Of a stretch of DNA of 64,000 bases, positions 42,206 through 49,984 are shown one piece after another. The translations under genes were made by a program, and so were the position numbers. Location of the stretch: NCBI GenBank assembly GCA_964511015.1, contig CAZEDX010000012.1, forward strand, positions 1 to 64,000, written 5' to 3'. Position 1 is the first letter of the stretch, and each line of letters begins with the position of its first letter. The notes beneath the pieces were generated by a model. That model did no database searches. It saw nothing but the letters and a program-made list of their open reading frames with translations, and was not told the origin of the DNA. The DNA comes from FEN-1099 sp964511015. GTDB taxonomy: Bacteria > Lernaellota > Lernaellaia > Lernaellales > Lernaellaceae.

Positions 42206-43246
42206 ATGAACAAGAAGATCGATTTGCGCTCCGACACCGTCACCCGGCCCAGTGCGGCCATGCGCAAGGCAATTGCCGACGCCGAGGTCGGCGATGACGT
42301 ATTCGGCGATGACCCCACTGTGCAAAAGCTCGAACGCCGCCTGGCCCAAATGGTCGGCATGGAGGCCTCGCTCTTTCTGCCGAGCGGCACGATGTCGAAC
42401 CAGGTGGCCATCGTCGCTCACACGCAGCCGGGCGACGAGATTCTGTGCGAGTCGGGCTGCCACCTGTACAACTTCGAATCGTCCGGTCCGGCGGTGCACG
42501 CGCACGTCATCGTGACCAACATCGAAGGGCACCACGGCGCGCTCACCGCGGAGATGGTCCGGCGCCGCATTCGGCCGATCAACATGCACCAGCCGCGCAC
42601 CCGCCTGGTGTGCCTGGAAAACACGCACAACCGCGCCGGCGGGCGCATCTTCCCGGTCGAGCTGATGCGCAGCGTTTCGGCCGTCGCGCGCGAGCACGAA
42701 TTGCGGCTGCATTTGGACGGCGCGCGCCTGTTCAACGCCGCCGTCGCGCGGGGGGTGCCGGTAACCGCCTGGACCTCGCTGGTCGATACCGTGAACATCT
42801 GCCTGTCGAAGGGCCTCGGCGCGCCGATCGGCTCCATGCTCGCCGGCCCGGCGGAGTTGATCGACCGCGCGCGGTGGATCCGCAAGCGCATGGGCGGCGG
42901 CATGCGGCAGGTCGGCGTGCTGGCCGCGGCGGGGCTGTACGCCCTCGAAAACAACGTGGTCCGCCTGGCCGACGACCACGCCAACGCCCGGCGGCTGGCG
43001 GAGGGGTTGTTCGATCTGCCCGGGCTTGATGTCCGTCCGCAGGAAACCGAGACGAACATCGTCATCATCCGGGTCAAGGAAAGCTGCCGTTACTCGGCTG
43101 GGGAACTGCTCGCGCTGCTGGCCGAAAAGGACGTGCTGATGGTGCCGTTTGGCGAGGCCACGATCCGAGCGGTAACGCACCTTGACGTCACCGCCGCCGA
43201 TATCGATCGCGCCATCATGGCCTATCGCAAGTTGTTGGTCGCCTGA
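42206..43246 (+). CDS. ltaE: Low-specificity L-threonine aldolase
   Basis: 346 residues. The PLP enzyme splits threonine or allo-threonine to glycine and acetaldehyde. Signatures: IDLRSDTVTRPSAAMRKAIADAEVG at the N-terminus (shown here in parts: IDLRSDTVTRP and GDDVFGDDP), GTMSNQVAI, HLDGARLFNA (the PLP Asp-Arg region) and the Schiff-base lysine in CLSKGLGAPIGS. Length fits the family. It starts 3 bp after the QueG-like gene, so the two are co-transcribed with the sigma54 activator. Confidence 0.95.
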   Translation: MNKKIDLRSDTVTRPSAAMRKAIADAEVGDDVFGDDPTVQKLERRLAQMVGMEASLFLPSGTMSNQVAIVAHTQPGDEILCESGCHLYNFESSGPAVHAHVIVTNIEGHHGALTAEMVRRRIRPINMHQPRTRLVCLENTHNRAGGRIFPVELMRSVSAVAREHELRLHLDGARLFNAAVARGVPVTAWTSLVDTVNICLSKGLGAPIGSMLAGPAELIDRARWIRKRMGGGMRQVGVLAAAGLYALENNVVRLADDHANARRLAEGLFDLPGLDVRPQETETNIVIIRVKESCRYSAGELLALLAEKDVLMVPFGEATIRAVTHLDVTAADIDRAIMAYRKLLVA

Positions 43247-43432
43247 CGACAAAATACCATTCATTACTTATAGTTATGCGCATGGACGATCAATCGTCCC
43301 ACCATTGCCGCCCGCACCTGCCCCCTCCGTGCGCGGGCTTCAAGTGATCTCTACAATGGGTGGTCCAAATCGCTTGCAAAACCACATTTTCTGCTTGCTT
43401 TTACTCCCGAGGAGATTCACAATGACTTAAGC

Positions 43433-43565
43433 GGATGGGGATGCCCGGAGTACGGCCGCTGGCCACGTGGTATGACGCTGCGAAAAGGTACTGCCTTAAC
43501 CAAGTTTCGTAACAAACTTCTCTTGGTCATCCCCATCCCGCCCTCCCAAGGCGGGATCATTCTTT
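43433..43565 (+). ncRNA. Candidate structured RNA (three-way junction plus terminator)
   Basis: GGATGGGGATG (43433-43443) pairs perfectly with CATCCCCATCC (43528-43538) as an 11-bp closing stem. Inside it GGAGTAC (43447-43453) pairs with GTACTGCC (43488-43495, one bulge), and ACCAAG (43499-43504) with CTTGGT (43522-43527), giving a three-way junction. The closing-stem 3' arm shares four bases with the terminator hairpin at 43535-43557, as in riboswitches, but no rightward gene follows. It could be a small trans-acting RNA or a mobile ribozyme-like RNA. I could not match it to a known family. Confidence 0.4.
43535..43565 (+). terminator. Terminator hairpin after the RNA candidate
   Basis: ATCCCGCC and GGCGGGAT form a perfect 8-bp stem with a 7-base loop, followed by CATTCTTT. 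Confidence 0.6.
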
Positions 43566-43810
43566 AGGCCCCACAACCCCCTTCCGGAATGACGGCGCAC
43601 GACGGCGGTGTGTAGGTTTGTCTACGTGCCGGCAAACCGGTTCCGGACACATCATCGCCATGTCCAAACGAAGATCCGATCCGCTCGTCGCGGAGCGAAT
43701 TGACCGTTTGGATAATGGGGTGGGAATTGTTCGCGTGGGGGCCGTAATCCGGCCGGCGGTGAGACGCAGAGGGACAAGGTGGCATGCATCTCACCGCCGC
43801 CGGTCAACCG

Positions 43811-46684
43811 CTAGAAGGTCTTCAGCTCCTCGTCGTCCTTAAGCGGAATGAGGTGGGCGGGTTTGCCCGAAGCCGGGTCGCCGCCAACCGCGAGCCGCAC
43901 CGGTTGGGTTTTGGCCGCCGCCGACCTCAACGCGACCGGGTTGGTGGTCGTTCGTGCGTGCTTGCTCATCGATCTGTTTTTGGATTGGCCGTTGAGTTGG
44001 AAGCGTCCGATTAGCGTGGCCAGTTCTTGCGCTTGGCTGGACAGCTCCTGCGCCGCGCTGGACGATTCCTCGGAATTGGCGGCGTTCTGTTGCGTCACCT
44101 TGTCCATCTCGGCTACCGCTTTGTTCACCTGTTCGATGCCGCGTGACTGCTCCTGGCTCGCCGCGGCGATCTCCTTGATGATGCTGGTGACCTTGTCCAC
44201 CGATTCCACAATGCCGCCCAGGTTCTGCGCGACAGTTTTACTGATCAGTTCACCGTCGCTGGCCAGCTTCGAGGATTCCTTGATGAGCTCTTCGGTCTTC
44301 TTGGCCGCTTCTTTCGCGCGTTGCGCCAGGTTGCGGACTTCCTCGGCGACAACCGCGAAACCGCGCCCGGCGTCACCGGCGCGCGCCGCCTCCACCGCGG
44401 CGTTGAGCGCCAGCAGGTTGGTCTGGAAGGCGATTTCGTTGATGTCCTTGATGATTTCGGCGGTGCCCTCCGAGGCCCGGCGGATTTTGTTCATCGCCTC
44501 GAGCATGCCCTTCATGGCTTCGGCGCCCTTGGCGGCGGCGTCGTTCGAACCAAGCGCCAGGCTGTTGGCCTGCTGCGCGTTGTCCGCGTTCTGTTTGGTC
44601 ATGCTCGCCATTTCTTCTAGGCTGCTCGAGGTTTCTTCCAGCGAGCTGGCCTGTTCGGAGGCGCCCTGCGCGACAATCTGGCTGCTGTTGGCGATCTGCT
44701 CACCCGCGCTCGACACCTGTTCCACGGTGATGGCGACCGCCTGCAGGGCGTCGTGCAACGCTTCGGCCGTGGCGTTCAGCGACCGCTTGATCTTGGCGTG
44801 GTCACCCTGGTACTCGCCGACCACCCGCGCCCGCAGGTCGTATGCAGCCAGTTGTTCGAGTACGCCCGCCGCTTCCTTGATCGGATTGAGCACGGCGTCG
44901 AGCGTGTCGTTGACGCCCTGCACGATCTTACGGAAGTCGCCCTGATGCCGAGCGGCGTCGGCCCGCGTGTCCAACCGTCCTTCCACGGCGGCGACCGCGA
45001 GCATATTGGCATCGGTCACCAGTTCCTTGACGGCGGTGACGCACGCGTTGAAGGCGCCGGCGATTTCGTCGAACGTGGCTTTGGTCGAGGCGGTGTCGGC
45101 ATCCGCCGCCGCCACGGTCAACACCGCGCTGGTGTCGCCGTGGGAGATCTTGGTCAGGTTCTCGACCACTTTCTCGGTTTCGGCGTTCTGGTAGTCGGCC
45201 ACTTTCTTGGCCAAGCGCGCGGCCTGTTTGACGGCCGTCTGGTCGCTGACGACTTCGAACGCGCCGACGATCTGGCCGTTGCTGTCCTTGATCGGCACGC
45301 CGGAATAGACGATGTCGAGGTCCACCCCCGCCGCCGGGTGCGCGTCGGTTTCTCCGGTGCTGGTGCGGCCGTCTTGCATCGCGCGGGTACAGGCACATCT
45401 GGCCGTGCCGCAGTCGCTGGTGCGGAAGTGGTCGGCGCACTTCATGCCCACCACCTGCTGCTGCGTGCGGCCGCCGGCCTGGGCGCCGACTTCGTTCATA
45501 TAGAGAACCTTCATGTCACGGTCGATGATCATGGCCGGCGTGGGCATCGAATCGATGAACGCCACCACCTGCCCGACCGCTTCGTTCATGCCCTGCAGGA
45601 TCTTCCGGTACGCGCCGGGCACGCCGTTCGGATCGGCGCGGCGGTTCAGATCGCCGTTCTTGATCGCGCGCGACAACTGGCCCGCCTGCGCGGTCAGCCC
45701 GTTCAACGTGTCGATGCAACCGTTGAGGTTGTTCTTGATTTCGTTGAAATCGCCCTGGTAGGTGTCGGTGATCTTCGGCGGAATATCGCCCTGGCTGATG
45801 CGCGCCACGTAGCCGGCCGCAACGTTCAACGGCGTGATGATGCCATCGAGGATCTCGTTCGCGCCTTCGACAATCGGCTGGAATTCCTGGTCAATCTGGC
45901 TGGCGTCGCCGCGCATGTTCAGATGGCCTTGCGCCACGGCGTCGCGCACCTTGTCGAACTCGGTCATGACGTGGCGCAGGGTCCGCGCGATCCGGCGCGC
46001 GAGCACGACGCCGCCCACCAGGCCAAACAATACGGCGAAGGCGGACACGGCGTACAACGTCTGCTTGGAGCGCCGAATGGCGCCGGCAAAGGTTTTGTCG
46101 GCGGCGCGGTAGCCGGCCACACTGATCTCGCCGATCTTGTCCGAGCTGGCTTTGGCGGCCATCCAGGCTTCGTAAGCTTGAAGCATCAACTGGTCCATCT
46201 GCCCGTCCGCCGCGTCGATCTTCGCCTGATCGGCGGCGGCGCCGGCGCCGACCAACCGCTCTTTCTCGCGGGCCAATCCCATGAACTGGTCGGAGATCTT
46301 GCGATAGGCTTCGTACTTGGCCAGGAAGTTCTGCCATTCAGCGGCTTCTTCCGGCGATTTTGGCAGCGCTTCGTAGGCTTGGCGCGACTTGGCGAACCCC
46401 GCGTCGGCAACCGCGACCGCCTCGAACAGCCCGGTGCGCTTGGCGGCATCGTCGAAAAAGGCCGACATCGACAAGCCGCGCTGGGCGAGCAGAATCTCGG
46501 TCAGGCGCGCGACCATTTCCGCGCTGGCCACCTGGCTGGGGAAGCGCGTAGTCGATTGCTCGTGCTGCGTCGCCTCGAATACGGCCAGATCGCGTAACGA
46601 GAGCCCGGCCATGATGACCATCAGCAGCAACACGGCTGCGATGGCGACGACCACCTTCTGTCCCATTTTGACTTTCGCGAACAT
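43811..46684 (-). CDS. Methyl-accepting chemotaxis protein with Cys-rich PAS domain
   Basis: 957 residues. Transmembrane segments lie at about 11-30 and 209-229, enclosing a helical sensor domain. HAMP-like repeats follow (about 230-390), then a PAS domain (about 390-490) with an unusual C-x8-C-x4-C-x-C cluster at residues 416-433, and further HAMP-like helices. The C-terminal signalling hairpin carries the conserved tip (EIAFQTNLLALNAAVEAARAG, shown in parts: IAFQTNLLALNAA and EAARAGDAGRGFAVVA EE) between flanking methylation helices. The sensor transmits signals to CheA through CheW. The CheW gene lies 33 bp upstream on the same strand, so the two are co-transcribed. The Cys cluster could bind heme, metal or sense redox state, which is inference. 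Confidence 0.93.
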   Translation of the reverse strand: MFAKVKMGQKVVVAIAAVLLLMVIMAGLSLRDLAVFEATQHEQSTTRFPSQVASAEMVARLTEILLAQRGLSMSAFFDDAAKRTGLFEAVAVADAGFAKSRQAYEALPKSPEEAAEWQNFLAKYEAYRKISDQFMGLAREKERLVGAGAAADQAKIDAADGQMDQLMLQAYEAWMAAKASSDKIGEISVAGYRAADKTFAGAIRRSKQTLYAVSAFAVLFGLVGGVVLARRIARTLRHVMTEFDKVRDAVAQGHLNMRGDASQIDQEFQPIVEGANEILDGIITPLNVAAGYVARISQGDIPPKITDTYQGDFNEIKNNLNGCIDTLNGLTAQAGQLSRAIKNGDLNRRADPNGVPGAYRKILQGMNEAVGQVVAFIDSMPTPAMIIDRDMKVLYMNEVGAQAGGRTQQQVVGMKCADHFRTSDCGTARCACTRAMQDGRTSTGETDAHPAAGVDLDIVYSGVPIKDSNGQIVGAFEVVSDQTAVKQAARLAKKVADYQNAETEKVVENLTKISHGDTSAVLTVAAADADTASTKATFDEIAGAFNACVTAVKELVTDANMLAVAAVEGRLDTRADAARHQGDFRKIVQGVNDTLDAVLNPIKEAAGVLEQLAAYDLRARVVGEYQGDHAKIKRSLNATAEALHDALQAVAITVEQVSSAGEQIANSSQIVAQGASEQASSLEETSSSLEEMASMTKQNADNAQQANSLALGSNDAAAKGAEAMKGMLEAMNKIRRASEGTAEIIKDINEIAFQTNLLALNAAVEAARAGDAGRGFAVVAEEVRNLAQRAKEAAKKTEELIKESSKLASDGELISKTVAQNLGGIVESVDKVTSIIKEIAAASQEQSRGIEQVNKAVAEMDKVTQQNAANSEESSSAAQELSSQAQELATLIGRFQLNGQSKNRSMSKHARTTTNPVALRSAAAKTQPVRLAVGGDPASGKPAHLIPLKDDEELKTF

Positions 46685-46717
46685 ACCCGTGTTCCTCCGT
46701 GTGTTTGATTGCCCTGG

Positions 46718-47275
46718 TCAAGCTGACGGCACATCGCCGTCGGTGGAAGCCAGATGCTGCATTTCCTCGTCCGTGAGTACGCGGGAAATGTCGAGCAGGA
46801 AAATCACGCGCCGGTCAGCCTTGCCGACGCCGAGAATGAAATCGGTATCGATGGCGCCCGAGCCGAAGTTGGGCGGCGGTTCGATCTGCTTGGCGCCGAT
46901 GTTCAACACCTCGAGAACCTGGTCGACCAGAATGCCGATGGTGATTTCTTGCGTGCCGAGCACGCACTGCACGACGATGATGACCGTCTGCTCGGTCGCC
47001 TCGGCGCCGGCCATGCCGAACTTCACCCGTAGATCGACCACCGGAATGACCCGGCCGCGGAGATTGATCACCCCGCGCACGAAGTCGGGGGTTCGCGGGA
47101 CGCGGGTGATTTCCATCAAGCCGATGATCTCGCGGACCTTGAGGATCTCGAGACCGTATTCCTCATCCGCCAATTTGAAAGTCATGTACTTACCGGCGAG
47201 GGACTGACCGATTCCGACGACGGTTTCGACGTTGGCTTTGAAAACGCTGCCACTCACGCTGCTTTCGGCGACCAT
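46718..47275 (-). CDS. cheW: CheW-type chemotaxis coupling protein
   Basis: 185 residues from the ATG at 47275, with GAAGGAG upstream. The SH3-like CheW fold is clear: YMTFKLADEEYGLEILKVREIIGLMEITRVP, FVRGVINLRGRVIPVVDLR and ITIGILVDQVLEVLNI, with each segment at the usual spacing (first given here as FKLADEEYGLEILKVREI). It links MCPs to CheA. A 30-residue N-terminal extension is unusual but not striking. It is paired with the MCP gene; no CheA, CheR or CheB is in the window. Confidence 0.93.
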   Translation of the reverse strand: MVAESSVSGSVFKANVETVVGIGQSLAGKYMTFKLADEEYGLEILKVREIIGLMEITRVPRTPDFVRGVINLRGRVIPVVDLRVKFGMAGAEATEQTVIIVVQCVLGTQEITIGILVDQVLEVLNIGAKQIEPPPNFGSGAIDTDFILGVGKADRRVIFLLDISRVLTDEEMQHLASTDGDVPSA

Positions 47276-47793
47276 TTTTTTCTCCTTCCGTTCCAGATGG
47301 ATGCCTTATCTGTCTTCTGCTTGCCGTGTTGCGCGAGCCGTTCTGACCTCCCCGGTCGCTTTTCAAATCGAAAGGCCCCAGTTCGGCTGCGCCCCCTCAC
47401 TCGCCTCGCCCGCTGTCTTTCGCGTCGCGCACGGCGGGTCGACCCAACGTGAGCTATGTCTTCATCAAGAGGTGTGCCAATTTGGCTAAGAATCGAATCC
47501 AGCAAAATCAGGGGGTTATGAATATCCCCGTGTTGAGCGATCGCGTTGTGGTGTCCTTTTTCACAGATAGTGTCTGGAAAACAGGACAACCGCGAGGTCT
47601 TGATCTCCCTTTCCGCGACACGGAGAGGGTTGAGTGAGGTTCGGCGACGAGCGCGGCGCTCACCTTCCGGAAATGCCGAATAAAACCACAAAAATTGACC
47701 CGTAGTGCCATATCGACTATGCTGGCCACACCCCAATCGGGAGAGGGCCTACGCCGCCGCCCTTCGGACGGCGCACGGCAGGAGGCAACGCGG
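47276..47793. other. Intergenic region upstream of cheW and the GT2 gene
   Basis: About 520 bp between divergent genes. It holds a sigma54-like site for cheW (47463-47480 on the minus strand) and GC-rich sequence with no strong hairpin. Small rightward ORFs of 60-85 codons are present but lack ribosome sites and similarity. Confidence 0.5.
47463..47480 (-). promoter_or_regulatory. Sigma54-like promoter for cheW-MCP
   Basis: Minus-strand TTGGCACACCTCTTGATG keeps the GG and the 10-base distance to the -12 element, but the -12 dinucleotide is GA rather than GC. It lies about 190 bp before the cheW start. Confidence 0.3.
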
Positions 47794-48567
47794 GTGCCCA
47801 AACTGACCGTCACGGTCATCACGTTCAACGAAGCCGACAACATCGCGCGGTGTCTGGAAAGTGTGCCGTTCGCCGACGAAATCGTGGTGGTCGACAGCGG
47901 CAGTACCGACGGCACGGTGGATATCGCCCGACGCTTCACCGAACGCGTGGTGCATCACGACTGGCCGGGGCATGTGGCACAGAAGCAATACGCGGTCGAC
48001 CTCGCCACGCACGACTGGATCCTGAGCCTCGATGCCGACGAGGTGGTCGATGTCGGTCTGCGGCGGCTGATCGAGCAGTGGAAAACCGCCGAACCGCCGT
48101 ACGACGCCTACACGGTCTGCCGGCGCACGTTCTACCTCGGTAGGTGGATCAACCACAGCGGTTGGTATCCCGACACCCGCATCCGGCTGTTCGACCGCCG
48201 GCAAGCGCGTTGGGAAGGCTACAATCCGCACGACCTAGTGGTTTGCCGCGGCCGCGTCGGCGAGTTGCGCGGCGACCTGCTGCACTACAGCTACCGCAAC
48301 CTCGCGCACCATCTGAAACGCATCGACGAGTACACAACCATCATGGCGCGCGAATACCACGAACGCGGCAAGCGCGCGCGGCGGCTGGATATCGTCTTGC
48401 GCCCGCCGCTGGCCTTCTTGAAAAAGTACCTGCTCAAGCTCGGCTTCCTCGACGGCTTCCACGGCCTGATCGTTTGCGCGCTGACGGCCTACTACGTCTT
48501 CTGCAAGTACCTCAAATTGTGGGAGCTGCAGACCCGGCCGGCCGGCGCCCCACCGCCGGGCACCTGA
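47794..48567 (+). CDS. GT2-family glycosyltransferase (WaaE/KdtX-like)
   Basis: 257 residues from the GTG at 47794, eight bases after AGGAGG; the longer frame from 47695 has no ribosome site. The GT-A fold motifs are VTVITFNEADNIARCLESV, VVVDSGSTDGTVDIA (DxD-like) and WILSLDADEVVD, then RFRRTFYLGRWINHSGWYPD (given as FYLGRWINHSGWYPD) and WEGYNPHD. This set matches the LPS beta-1,4-glucosyltransferase group. A hydrophobic C-terminal part (FLKKYLLKLGFLDGFHG) would seat it at the membrane. Cytosolic face. The next glycosyltransferase starts 13 bp downstream. Confidence 0.92.
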   Translation: MPKLTVTVITFNEADNIARCLESVPFADEIVVVDSGSTDGTVDIARRFTERVVHHDWPGHVAQKQYAVDLATHDWILSLDADEVVDVGLRRLIEQWKTAEPPYDAYTVCRRTFYLGRWINHSGWYPDTRIRLFDRRQARWEGYNPHDLVVCRGRVGELRGDLLHYSYRNLAHHLKRIDEYTTIMAREYHERGKRARRLDIVLRPPLAFLKKYLLKLGFLDGFHGLIVCALTAYYVFCKYLKLWELQTRPAGAPPPGT

Positions 48568-48580
48568 GGCTCGGCGAGCT

Positions 48581-49672
48581 ATGGAGACTCTCGTCACTTG
48601 CCATGTCGATCTGGCCGCCCAGTGGCGCGGCGGACAGCGGCAGGTGTATCTGCTGACCACCGGCCTGGCCGCGCGCGGCTGGCGCACGGTGGTGGTCACC
48701 GGCCCCGGCACGCCGCTGGCGCAGAAGCTGGTCGGCACCGGCGTCGAAGTGCGCACCCTGCGCGCGCTCGGCGAACTCGACTTGCTCGCCGCTCGGCGGC
48801 TGGCAAACATCTTGCGCGAAACCCGCGCCCGCATCGTCGCCGCGCACGCCAGCCACGAGCACGGGCTGGCCATGTTGGCCAAGCGCGCGGTCGGCGAGGT
48901 CAAGCTGGTGGTGCATCGCCGGGTCGACGTGCCGATCCGCCGCCGGCTGCTGGGCAAGGGCAAGTACCAGGCGCCCGACAAGTACATCGCCATCAGCGAG
49001 AAGGTGCGCGCGGTGCTGATCGACGGCGGCGTGCCGGCGGACCGCATCGCGCTGGTGTCGAGCGGTGTGCCCGCGCACGTGCCGGATCCGCTCGCCAAAG
49101 TCCGCCTCGCCGCCGAGCTGCGCCTGGCCGCCGACGCGCCGTGGGTGGGCAGCGTGGCCGATCTGGTTGAGCACAAAGGACACCGGCACCTGCTCGACGC
49201 GTGGGTGATCGTGCGGCAACAGGTGCCCCAAGCGCGCCTGGTGCTGATCGGCGACGGCGAACTGCGCGCGGCGCTGGCCGAACAGGCGCGCGCGCTGGGC
49301 ATCGCCGACCGCGTCCATTTCGTCGGCCGCCGCAACGATGTGCCGGCGTGGCTGAACGCGCTGCAGGTCTTCACCCTGACCAGCACCAGCGAGGGCCTCG
49401 GCTCGTCGATCATCGACGCGATGATGGCCGGCGTGCCCGTGGTGGCGACCGCCGCCGGCGGCATTCCGGAACTGGTGCGCGACGGCGAGACCGGCCTGCT
49501 CGCCCCGGCCCGCGACGTCGCCGCCATCGCCGCCAGGCTGATCGCCGCGCTGCAAGGCGGCGAGACGATCGAGAAAATGAAGAGCAACGCGCTGGCCATG
49601 GTCCGCGCCGAGCGCTCCGCCGATGCCATGGTCGAAGGCACGATGAAGGTGTACCGGGACGTGGCGGGGTGA
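48581..49672 (+). CDS. GT4-family glycosyltransferase
   Basis: 363 residues. The N-terminal domain opens with LVTCHVDLAAQWRGGQRQVYLL. The C-terminal donor domain has VADLVEHKGHRHLLDA, IGDGELRAALAEQARALG, FVGRRNDVPAWLNA and the EGLGSSIIDAMMAGVPVVAT segment typical of GT4. It likely adds the next sugar after the GT2 enzyme to an LPS-core or exopolysaccharide acceptor. It is co-transcribed with the GT2 gene. A patch of hairpin repeats starts about 50 bp after its stop. Confidence 0.92.
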   Translation: METLVTCHVDLAAQWRGGQRQVYLLTTGLAARGWRTVVVTGPGTPLAQKLVGTGVEVRTLRALGELDLLAARRLANILRETRARIVAAHASHEHGLAMLAKRAVGEVKLVVHRRVDVPIRRRLLGKGKYQAPDKYIAISEKVRAVLIDGGVPADRIALVSSGVPAHVPDPLAKVRLAAELRLAADAPWVGSVADLVEHKGHRHLLDAWVIVRQQVPQARLVLIGDGELRAALAEQARALGIADRVHFVGRRNDVPAWLNALQVFTLTSTSEGLGSSIIDAMMAGVPVVATAAGGIPELVRDGETGLLAPARDVAAIAARLIAALQGGETIEKMKSNALAMVRAERSADAMVEGTMKVYRDVAG

Positions 49673-49721
49673 GCGGAAGCCGGGGGGAACGGCTCCGACC
49701 GGTCATATGGAACGTAACACC

Positions 49722-49870
49722 CCGCCCCGGAGGGGAGCCCGCGGACTAGTCCGTGGGTTGTTTGAGACTGCATGCTCTTTGTTTCCGCCCCAGAGGGGCG
49801 GCGGTTTTTGGTCCACGGATTTGTCCGTGGGTTAGAGCGATGGAATTGGACATCAACCCCCGCAGGGGGT
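49722..49870 (+). repeat. Tandem REP-like hairpin repeats
   Basis: Two units about 63 bp apart each hold a CCGCCCC-type hairpin followed by a second one that ends in TCCGTGGGTT. Unit one: CCCC-GGA-GGGG (49725-49735), then CCCGCGGAC/GTCCGTGGG (49738-49757, one G-T pair). Unit two: CCGCCCC-AGA-GGGGCGG (49785-49801), then CCACGGA-TTTG-TCCGTGG (49813-49830). A third ACCCCC-GCA-GGGGGT hairpin follows (49856-49870). The arrangement resembles short interspersed hairpin elements rather than a single terminator. Confidence 0.65.
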
Positions 49871-49984
49871 GCAGGAGTTGAAAAGGAGCCGCCCACGCGC
49901 TCCATTCCTCCGATTGAAAACCCCGTCGCTTCCAACGATGATATTGATCATGACTTCCTGATTCATTGGCCGGAGAACGCGTCG

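Larger units (their letters stand above)
43247..43810. other. Intergenic region with hairpins and a candidate RNA
   Basis: About 560 bp without a credible gene. From left: a 7-bp hairpin GGACGAT/ATCGTCC (43284-43299), an imperfect pairing CCACC-ATTG with CAATGGGTGG around 43300-43355, the structured RNA candidate at 43433-43565 with a terminator, and an 11-bp inverted repeat CGGCGGTGAGA/TCTCACCGCCG (43754-43764, 43789-43799) just downstream of the MCP stop. The ORFs here are short and have no ribosome sites. Confidence 0.6.

Noticed and set aside
41051..43264. 737-codon antisense frame across the sigma54 activator, QueG-like and threonine aldolase genes
   Set aside because: It spans three well-supported sense genes and reads as composition-driven sequence rich in His, Arg and Gln.
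43330..43350. TTCAA loop as a tRNA-Sec anticodon
   Set aside because: No matching anticodon stem, acceptor stem or T-loop motif surrounds it.
43433..43538. Hammerhead or integron attC site
   Set aside because: The CUGAUGA core of hammerheads and the GTTRRRY ends of attC are missing.
47449..47637. Small rightward ORF of 62 codons
   Set aside because: No ribosome site, no similarity and no conserved features; it lies in the regulatory region of two divergent genes.
49772..49984. N-terminal extension of the phospholipase-D-like gene
   Set aside because: It would translate the hairpin repeats, gives odd composition and lacks a ribosome site; the ATG at 49985 has one.
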